Shown here: positions 8,560 to 14,522 of the stretch, in pieces
Numbering within the stretch: the stretch's first letter is position 1
How the letters are laid out: the number at the start of each line of letters is the position of its first letter
Source of the DNA: Carboxylicivirga litoralis
Lineage (GTDB): Bacteria > Bacteroidota > Bacteroidia > Bacteroidales > Marinilabiliaceae
DNA: 38,854 bases
Assembly (NCBI RefSeq): GCF_025499605.1
Contig: NZ_JAFMVC010000032.1
Span: 1-38,854, forward strand
Direction: 5' to 3'
Notes under the pieces: model-generated
What the model was told of the DNA's origin: nothing
Seen by the model: only the letters and a program-made list of their open reading frames with translations
Database searches by the model: none
Program-made: the position numbers and the translations under genes

Positions 8560-8593
8560 ATTTATGAGGCACGTATTACAAATACGCGCCAGC
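8560..8593 (+). repeat. REP-like palindromic element, copy 1 (right half only)
   Basis: This copy holds the right-hand palindrome of the element, GCACGTATT-aca-AATACGCGC, with the GCGCCAGCG end. Its 34 bases are identical to 10944-10977. The left palindrome seen in fuller copies is not recognisable. It lies in the gap between trmD and the convergent epimerase-like gene. Confidence 0.7.
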
Positions 8594-8626
8594 GAGGGGA
8601 GTAGAGGCACCTTGCCCGTAAGCGGA

Positions 8627-9493
8627 TTATTGCTCTTTCATTTTCTCAACCTCTGTGTTAAAGAAATCTTCAAGTCGGTTAGTACCATATTGCTTGGCAA
8701 TATTATCGAGCGCCATAGCTGTTAAGAAAAACTCAACAGGACCGTACGTTTTTGAAGAGGTAAAGGTCCTTGCCAGCCAAATTGCCAATCGTCTGGTCCA
8801 ATCCGGAAGGTGGATTATTTTGATGGGTTTGTGCCAGGCTTTTAATGCCAGTTCAGCTAATTCATTTTGAGTTAAAATATCAATGCCACCCACTGTTTCT
8901 TCGGTAGCTCCTGAAATCATCTTATCCACACAAATGGTTGCCAAATCTTCGCCATGAATAGGGTTTAATCTCAAATGGCCATCGCCGAATAAGTACACTT
9001 TTCCCGTTTTGGCCATTTCAAGAAAGTCTTTCATGTCGGAGAAAAATCCGTTGGGGCGCATAATGCAATAGCGCAGACCTGAATCCTTCAATTCATCCAC
9101 AAATAGCTCTTTTGCCTCAAATATTTTAAGATGCCTCAGCTGGTCGCCATTTAATGCTGAGATATATTGGAAGGCTTCAACCTGACTCTTTAAAGCCTCT
9201 TGTAATAAATTGGCGTTGCCTTGATAATCAACATCCATATACGTCATTCCATCCTTTTGCCGGGTGATGCCAATGGAGGAGAAAACCCAATCGATATCCG
9301 CAGCGATGCCATTGATGGAATTTGGTTCTGTTATTTGACCAATAAAGAAATCGTCCACATCCTGAAACATGCTTTTCTGCGTTTCTTTACGAATCAGCAC
9401 TCTCACCCAATAACCTCGTCTCTTGAGTTCCTTCACCAGGTATTGTCCTAAATAGCCGGTTGCACCTGCTACTAATACTTTTTTGTTGTTCAT
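8627..9493 (-). CDS. NAD(P)-binding SDR/NmrA-like epimerase-family protein
   Basis: From the ATG at 9493 this encodes 288 aa; a TTG-started frame begins at 9511, but the -7 box overlaps that extension. The N-terminus has the Rossmann dinucleotide motif VLVAGATGYLGQYLVKEL (GxxGxxG). A second region, FQYISALNGDQL, then LRYCIMRPNGFFSDMKDF, is typical of atypical short-chain dehydrogenases of the NmrA/complex I NDUFA9-like type. These bind NAD(P)H and act as oxidoreductases or redox sensors. The YxxxK catalytic pair is not evident, so catalysis is uncertain. It converges on trmD and has REP-like repeats on both sides. Confidence 0.78.
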   Translation of the reverse strand: MNNKKVLVAGATGYLGQYLVKELKRRGYWVRVLIRKETQKSMFQDVDDFFIGQITEPNSINGIAADIDWVFSSIGITRQKDGMTYMDVDYQGNANLLQEALKSQVEAFQYISALNGDQLRHLKIFEAKELFVDELKDSGLRYCIMRPNGFFSDMKDFLEMAKTGKVYLFGDGHLRLNPIHGEDLATICVDKMISGATEETVGGIDILTQNELAELALKAWHKPIKIIHLPDWTRRLAIWLARTFTSSKTYGPVEFFLTAMALDNIAKQYGTNRLEDFFNTEVEKMKEQ

Positions 9494-9508
9494 TGTTTGT
9501 GTGTCATT

Positions 9509-9516
9509 CAAAATTA
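9509..9516 (-). promoter_or_regulatory. -7 element of epimerase-like gene
   Basis: On the minus strand this reads TAATTTTG, a perfect TAnnTTTG, 15 bp before the ATG at 9493. It supports that start over the TTG at 9511. No clear -33 box is visible. Confidence 0.5.
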
Positions 9517-9577
9517 CCGTTAAGGTTTTGGCCGGATGATGTTAAGAAGGCTTTTATCCTTACGAACTTTCAAAACT

Positions 9578-9641
9578 GCTTTAGCGCCAATTTATAATTG
9601 GTGCTTTTTATAATTGGCACGTATTGCAAATACGCGCTAGC
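9578..9641 (+). repeat. REP-like palindromic element, copy 2 (two hairpins)
   Basis: It contains the left palindrome GCGCCAATT-tat-AATTGGTGC (9584-9604) and, after a short T/A linker, the right palindrome GCACGTATT-gca-AATACGCGC. The outer arms are TAGCGC (9582-9587) and GCGCTA (9634-9639), which pair perfectly. In copy 3 the same positions read TGGCGC and GCGCCA, so one base pair has changed on both sides. Confidence 0.7.
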
Positions 9642-9709
9642 AAAGGAGCCTAAGGGCACTATAGTGGTTTGTTGGGCTTTCGTGTTTTATTCTTCCAAGA
9701 GAATTAATT

Positions 9710-10402
9710 CTACTTAAAAACTTCATTGACTTTATTTTTCTTTTCTCCATTATCCCTTAATGACTCTACAACTTTAGTTAATGCTGCAGCTAGATTAACT
9801 GCATCTTGTTCGTCTAATAATATTGAATAAGTTTTCGTTGTTTTGTCAGCTTTTGTATATCTGCCATTCATCGTAATTAACTGTAGATATTTCGAATCAC
9901 TTTCTTTGAGATAAAGAAAGTTAAATCCAAAACAATGATTTGGAGTAAATGGAGTTATTTGAATTGCATTAAAAGGCTCAATCGGAATAGTTTTCTTAAA
10001 ACTAAAATCGATTTTTGAAGTCTGTTCTTTCCATAATTCAAATTTCTTGATAGCATTTAAAATATCAATAAAATTCTTGATATAGTATTCTGAAATAGCT
10101 TCATTTTTTCTAATCTCTCTTTGCTCTGTTGATGACAATTCACTGTAATTGGAAGGACGATTTTTAAATTTGCCAACCCAGAGTCCAATTCCATCTCCAG
10201 CTCTATCATATAATGTCAAGTGGTCACTGTACAATGCCCCCTTTTTATGAATTGAAAAGAAGAGAGGATTCTTTTCAGAATATTTATATTCTGATTTTAT
10301 GAACTCTAACTTAGAGATGGATTTTTCATTTAAAATTTCTTGGCAATTCGAATTCTGAATTATTGCAAGTAATAATATTACAATCAGCATTATATTTTTC
10401 AT
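9710..10402 (-). CDS. hypothetical exported protein, unrecognised
   Basis: The gene encodes 230 aa with an N-terminal signal peptide: MKNIMLIVILLLAIIQNSNC. A Cys at residue 20 follows a weak lipobox-like stretch (NSNC), so it may be a lipoprotein or simply secreted. The mature part is mixed alpha/beta with no motif I know; GIGLWVGKF and the CFGFNFLYL stretch are the most distinctive segments. The C-terminus is Lys/Glu/Asn-rich. The gene is visibly more AT-rich than its neighbours and sits between REP-like copies 2 and 3 with no operon partner. That suggests an accessory or recently acquired gene. No function can be assigned. Confidence 0.6.
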   Translation of the reverse strand: MKNIMLIVILLLAIIQNSNCQEILNEKSISKLEFIKSEYKYSEKNPLFFSIHKKGALYSDHLTLYDRAGDGIGLWVGKFKNRPSNYSELSSTEQREIRKNEAISEYYIKNFIDILNAIKKFELWKEQTSKIDFSFKKTIPIEPFNAIQITPFTPNHCFGFNFLYLKESDSKYLQLITMNGRYTKADKTTKTYSILLDEQDAVNLAAALTKVVESLRDNGEKKNKVNEVFK

Positions 10403-10614
10403 TGTCTATATTTTTTAAGCTGTTTGGTTACATGAATCCCAACTCTTCTGCGTCAATCACCCTATAGCCAATACATCACCATTGTCAACTGTTACTTATT
10501 GCTGTACCAATAGAGTGTTTTACAGTGATTAATACAGACTAGTCATTTTGTTTACCCGAAATTAATAAAACAAAAGACATTAGCAATCATTATCCTCTCA
10601 CCGTAAGCTCACGC

Positions 10615-10678
10615 CGCTGGCGCCAATTTGCAATTGGTGCTTTTTATTATTGGCACGTATTGCAAATACGCGCCAGCG
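10615..10678 (+). repeat. REP-like palindromic element, copy 3 (most complete)
   Basis: This 64-bp element has perfect 9-bp terminal inverted repeats CGCTGGCGC (10615-10623) and GCGCCAGCG (10670-10678). Inside are two imperfect palindromes, GCGCCAATT-tgc-AATTGGTGC and GCACGTATT-gca-AATACGCGC, separated by an 11-nt T/A linker. The layout resembles REP/BIME units mobilised by RAYT (TnpA-REP) transposases in other bacteria. No such transposase is in the window. Confidence 0.75.
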
Positions 10679-10702
10679 ATGGACTTCTGTTTTGATAGCC
10701 GC

Positions 10703-10882
10703 ACACAAACGTGCATAACCTGATTTATGAGTAAAAGACGCCACGCACAAACGTGCATTGGTTGCCTGCGGATAATTAACGCCGTGCACAAACGTGCAAA
10801 GCTTATTTTATGCAAAAGTGGGTTCATGCATAAACGTGCATCACTTGTTTTTTCAAAAAGTGAAGGCATGCACGTTTGTGCA
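10703..10882. repeat. array of five 13-bp hyphenated palindromes, 41-42 bp period
   Basis: The core GCACAAACGTGCA or a one-base variant starts at 10703, 10745, 10786 and 10828. A fifth copy, GCACGTTTGTGCA, at 10870 is in inverted orientation. Steps are 42, 41, 42 and 42 bp. Each core can form a 4-5 bp hairpin. Intervals are 28-29 bp; the first, third and fourth share a loose T-rich then AAAAG pattern, so they look like diverged parts of one tandem unit and not unrelated spacers. The fourth and fifth cores face each other and, with TCACTT/AAGTGA inside, could form one long hairpin (10828-10882). Confidence 0.75.
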
Positions 10883-10910
10883 CGGGTGTTGCTGTGTTTG
10901 TTGAAACGAA

Positions 10911-10977
10911 CGCTGTGGCTAATTTGTAATGGGTGCTATAATAATTTATGAGGCACGTATTACAAATACGCGCCAGC
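10911..10977 (+). repeat. REP-like palindromic element, copy 4
   Basis: It has a degenerate left palindrome (10911-10936, with TAATTTGTAAT at its centre) and a right palindrome identical in sequence to copy 1 over 34 bases. Its orientation matches copy 3. Together copies 3 and 4 bracket the 41-42 bp array. Confidence 0.65.
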
Positions 10978-10981
10978 AATG

Positions 10982-11003
10982 GTATTACCAATACACGCCA
11001 GCC
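10982..11003 (+). repeat. REP-like element, partial copy 5
   Basis: GTATT-acc-AATAC followed by ACGCCAGC is a diverged right-hand palindrome placed directly after copy 4. Confidence 0.4.
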
Positions 11004-11076
11004 AAAGGGAACTGTTGGCTGCTATGAATTATGGTATTGGGCCGTTAATTTTAATTGTTTTCTGTAGAGTCCAATA

Positions 11077-13926
11077 TTAGCGGTTACACAAATCCTTATA
11101 CACACAATAGCGGCATTTATCCACATTATCCACCGGCTGAAAGGGGATGTCGGGATTATACAGCTCTTCAAATAAGCTGTCGAGTCCGGCTTTAAAGGCC
11201 TCGCGCAGTGGCTGCAGAAGAATGGGGTTCTTGCCTTTGCCTTCTTTAATAAAGAGTTGTGTGTCGTAGCTGCGCTTAAACACATCGCGCACCCATATAA
11301 CACCTGGCTGAATAGGCGAGTGATGGCCGGTTTCTTCCAGTATCAGCGCATAGAGCAGTGTCTGGAAGGTGGCCTTGTTCTTTTTGTGTTTATCGGTATT
11401 AAATAAGTCGTCTATTGCAGCGATGGTTGCTTCTCCCGTTCCGGTTTTATAGTCCATTACCCGCAGGATGCCGTCCTTGCTCTCCAGGCGGTCGATAAAC
11501 CCACCAATGTTTAACTGAAGTTCGTTGCTGTTATAGCTGTGCTGCACCTTTCGCTCCAGGTCAACAATGGTAAAGGGGGCGCGGGCTTTCTCCAGTTTCA
11601 GAAACTGCAAGAGGTAACGGCGTATCACCTCAAACACCATTACATTTTTACCATGTATCTCGGTAAAGGTGCTTTTGCCTTTTTCGTAATCGGTCAGGTG
11701 GGTGTTAAAGCCTTCGCGTATCAGGCCATCAATCAGTGGCTTATTTTTTATCCAGCCTTCAATGGTAGCGGCTTCTACTGCTTTGCCAATGTGTGGTTTG
11801 TAGAGGTTTTCCACCACATCGTGAAAAATCAGGCCAAAGATGCGGGCATCGGCTTCCTCGGTAATTTCCTCGGGCTCTTTAATGCCGGCAATCTTCTGGT
11901 AGTAAAACCGCATGGGACATTCGAGATAGACCGACAGGGCACTGGGCGACAAGAATTTTTCATGACCGGTTTTGTACTGCTCCAACCGGGCCATCACGGC
12001 TTTTGTTTTGCGGGCAAGGGGCAGAGGCGGACTCAATAAAGACACGTTGCCTGAGGATGTCTGCGACTGTATCTGCGCATTAAACTCATACTTGAGCTGG
12101 TACAGGTAACGGCTCATCTCATTGGATTTCATGCCTTGTGCACCGGTGGAGTAGAGCAGCTCTACTTTTTTGGCCCGATGGATGAGGCGGAAGAAATAAT
12201 ACGAGAAAATGGTGTCCTGAAACTCAATGGTTGGCAACTCAAAGCCGGCACGTAAGGTGGCTGGTATAAAGGTGTTGGGGGCCGATGTTTTTGGGAAAAC
12301 GCCTTCGTTCAGGTCAAGGATAATCAGCTTATCGAAATCCAGTGCACGGGTTTCCAGAATACCCATTACCTGGAGTCCGGCCAGTGGTTCGCCCTTAAAC
12401 GGCACCGTTTGTAAATCGGCCAGTTTCTTATACAGCTTTATCCATGTTTCGGGCTGCAGCTCGTCTTGCTGGTTCTGTTCCAGTAAATCCTGCAGACGTA
12501 CAATGCTTTTATGCAGGGCAAACACAAACTCCTGCTCCAGCAGTTTGTTTTCCTGCGGTTGCAGTAATTCGTATATCTTGGTTAATATATCGGTGAGGTA
12601 ATGCGCCAGCTCGCTGCCGTTATTCACTTTTGTAAACAATAGCTTAAACAGCGGATTGACCTGCAACTCCTTCGCTTTAACAAAAATGATGTTCTTTCTG
12701 ACCAGCTGTTTGTGTATCGAACGACAATCCTCTTCGGCCAGCAAAGAAATGTACTGGTGTTGCAATATTGGCAGTACATGCCGGTGGTATAGCCAGGTGC
12801 CTTCCTTGCTTTGGCGGGCGTTGCGCTGCATCTCAAACAAAAGGTTAACCAAACCAAACACCGGTGTGTTGTTCAGCGGATAACCCATGGTGACATTGAT
12901 CCGGTCGACATTATCAGGTATGCCGTGCAGGGCTGGCATCAGCATGGTTTCATCGGCCAGTACCACGGCGGTTTTTAAATCACTTTCGTACTCCTTCTTT
13001 AAAAACGAATGCACCGATTTCAGCTGTTCGGTGGGATTCGCCACAGCTGTAATAGTTATTTCTGGTCCTTCTTCGTTTAAAGGCAGCACAAAATCTTTGG
13101 GCGATGGGTAACGCAAGCGGTTTTCGTTGAGAAATAAACCCGGGCCACGTGTTTGAAGAACAGCATCATCCGGTTTCTCCATCCAGGGCGAATAGTCCCA
13201 AAAGAAATCAGCCAGCTTTCGTTTGCGCAGGTGATCCATCAGCTTTCGCTCGGCTGGTGTTAAGGCATTCAGACCAACAAACACCACTTTTTTCCATTTG
13301 ATATCCAAAAGCTCTTCCTGCCCGATGCGCTCTGCTATTTCGCGATACACCATGCCCTCAAAGGCCAGCGATTGCTCGCTTAGTTTTTTTTTAAAGGCCT
13401 TGTAAACTTTAGGAATATGCTCCCAGTTCTCCAGAAAATAAGACTGGTGCGATGATAGTTGCTCGGCTTTAAACGCTCCCCAGAAGGTTTTAATAGCCTC
13501 CAGCTGTTTTTCATTCAGGTGGCTGTAATCATCATCCAGCTCTTTGTAAGAGATCAGGTTTGAAAACAGCTGATCCACATCCACCAGATACTTATCCACA
13601 TCATCAAAATCGCCCAGAAACATATCGCCCCAGGGCAGAAACTCATCAAAAGAGGTGTCTTTACCGCTGATTTGCTTATAAACCTGATGTAAGGTAAACA
13701 GCAAGGTGATGTTATCAGCGACTATTTGCTTAGACAGGGAGCCAAAAAAGTCATTCACTGTCACAATTTGCGGGGCCCATGATGGTGCCTCCACCATTTG
13801 GCGCAGGTGATTGGTAAAGAAGATGCCGGCCCGCTGAGACGGAAAAACAAAACAGTAGTCCGCCAGTTCGGCTTTGGCATTCTGATAATAATAGGAGGCG
13901 ATAGCGTTAAGAAATCCGGAAGTCAT
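11077..13926 (-). CDS. AddB-like PD-(D/E)XK nuclease family protein
   Basis: This 949-aa protein resembles the AddB subunit of the AddAB helicase-nuclease, which processes double-strand breaks for recombination. The N-terminus carries the VFPSQRAGIFF segment characteristic of Bacteroidota members, in place of a canonical Walker A. A RecB-type nuclease domain fills the C-terminal third, with LSPSALSVYLECP near residue 670 and the catalytic VMDYKTG near 822. Cys near 670 plus C938, C941 and C947 (CxxCx5C at the very end) match the AddB iron-sulfur cluster. No addA-like UvrD helicase is adjacent in the window; the upstream neighbour is the 596-bp gap before sucA. It has its own -7 box. Confidence 0.85.
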   Translation of the reverse strand: MTSGFLNAIASYYYQNAKAELADYCFVFPSQRAGIFFTNHLRQMVEAPSWAPQIVTVNDFFGSLSKQIVADNITLLFTLHQVYKQISGKDTSFDEFLPWGDMFLGDFDDVDKYLVDVDQLFSNLISYKELDDDYSHLNEKQLEAIKTFWGAFKAEQLSSHQSYFLENWEHIPKVYKAFKKKLSEQSLAFEGMVYREIAERIGQEELLDIKWKKVVFVGLNALTPAERKLMDHLRKRKLADFFWDYSPWMEKPDDAVLQTRGPGLFLNENRLRYPSPKDFVLPLNEEGPEITITAVANPTEQLKSVHSFLKKEYESDLKTAVVLADETMLMPALHGIPDNVDRINVTMGYPLNNTPVFGLVNLLFEMQRNARQSKEGTWLYHRHVLPILQHQYISLLAEEDCRSIHKQLVRKNIIFVKAKELQVNPLFKLLFTKVNNGSELAHYLTDILTKIYELLQPQENKLLEQEFVFALHKSIVRLQDLLEQNQQDELQPETWIKLYKKLADLQTVPFKGEPLAGLQVMGILETRALDFDKLIILDLNEGVFPKTSAPNTFIPATLRAGFELPTIEFQDTIFSYYFFRLIHRAKKVELLYSTGAQGMKSNEMSRYLYQLKYEFNAQIQSQTSSGNVSLLSPPLPLARKTKAVMARLEQYKTGHEKFLSPSALSVYLECPMRFYYQKIAGIKEPEEITEEADARIFGLIFHDVVENLYKPHIGKAVEAATIEGWIKNKPLIDGLIREGFNTHLTDYEKGKSTFTEIHGKNVMVFEVIRRYLLQFLKLEKARAPFTIVDLERKVQHSYNSNELQLNIGGFIDRLESKDGILRVMDYKTGTGEATIAAIDDLFNTDKHKKNKATFQTLLYALILEETGHHSPIQPGVIWVRDVFKRSYDTQLFIKEGKGKNPILLQPLREAFKAGLDSLFEELYNPDIPFQPVDNVDKCRYCVYKDLCNR

Positions 13927-13946
13927 GTGATGATTTTAAGTAATAA

Positions 13947-13954
13947 CAAAGATA
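13947..13954 (-). promoter_or_regulatory. -7 element of AddB-like gene
   Basis: On the minus strand this reads TATCTTTG, a perfect -7 element 20 bp before the start codon. No TTG is found at the expected -33 position. Confidence 0.5.
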
Positions 13955-13996
13955 GAAAAAATGAAGTGCGAAGTCGGTTGCTTGCTATAAGTATTC

Positions 13997-14352
13997 ACCA
14001 CCAAGACACGAAGCTCACTAAGAATAAGCCCTTTGCTGTATATCATTGGGGTTGTTCAAAAACGAAGTCCGTCCATCGAGCGGAGTCGAGATGGAATTTA
14101 AATAAAGGTGGTTATCAATTCATAATCACTTCGACTCCCCTTCGGCTACGGCTCAGGGAGCATCTCAGTGACCGAGTCCCTTTGTGATTTTAGGGCTGAA
14201 AATCCGGCACAAGAAGAAGATTAAACCACTAAGTCACAAAGCTTGCTAAGAATAAGTCTTTAGCTGTAAATCATTGCTCCCTCTTCACCATCAAGTAACG
14301 AAGCTTCTGGGAGTATGCCTTTAAAAACTCTTTGTGGCTTCGTGGTGAAAAG
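13997..14352. repeat. degenerate ACCAC-AAG-CAC-AAG intergenic repeats
   Basis: This lies in the 596-bp gap between the AddB-like gene and sucA, in which I see no gene. A ~54-bp unit starting ACCACCAAGACACGAAG at 13997 recurs 228 bp on at 14225 (ACCACTAAGTCACAAAG), with the shared core CTAAGAATAAG and TTAGCTGT/TTTGCTGT. A third, weaker copy is at 14286 and an inverted one at 14330-14352 (CTTTGTGGCTTCGTGGTGAA). Between them, 14073-14180 holds GAGCGGAGTCGAGATG and an inverted counterpart TTCGACTCCCCTTCGGC. Related copies occur at 18730-18783 and 38602-38730. Confidence 0.6.
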
Positions 14353-14452
14353 GATTTGATAAACGCCCTATTAAAATTTTCCTCTTAAAATCCAATAGTC
14401 ATCAGCATTCAAAAACCTGTTATACAATAGCTGCCAGGGCACAAATTATTTT

Positions 14453-14461
14453 TAACTTTCG
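14453..14461 (+). promoter_or_regulatory. possible -7 element of sucA
   Basis: TAACTTTCG is one base from TAnnTTTG and lies 61 bp before the ATG. No -33 TTG is at the right spacing. This is a weak call. Confidence 0.25.
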
Positions 14462-14522
14462 TGATACTTATTTGTTAATAGAGGAAAGAAAAACACAAAA
14501 ATACCGAAACTAATATAGTTTT

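Larger units (their letters stand above)
10403..11076. other. 674-bp intergenic region rich in palindromic repeats
   Basis: No credible gene is seen here. The first ~200 bases (10403-10610) are plain AT-rich sequence. Then come a full REP-like copy, a 41-42 bp periodic palindrome array, a second full REP-like copy and a partial third. Open frames on the minus strand between 10598 and 10869 are by-products of the array: the repeat itself encodes a recurrent ARLC peptide. Confidence 0.7.

Noticed and set aside
10598-10869. Two overlapping minus-strand small proteins with ARLC repeats
   Set aside because: They are translations of the palindrome array in two frames, which switch as the period alternates between 41 and 42 bp; no start signal or gene-like composition.
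10703-10882. CRISPR array
   Set aside because: Repeats are only 13 bp, there are five units, one is inverted, three intervals share a pattern, and no cas gene is present.
9578-11003. Intact insertion sequence
   Set aside because: No transposase reading frame lies between the palindromic elements; the units are about 64 bp each.
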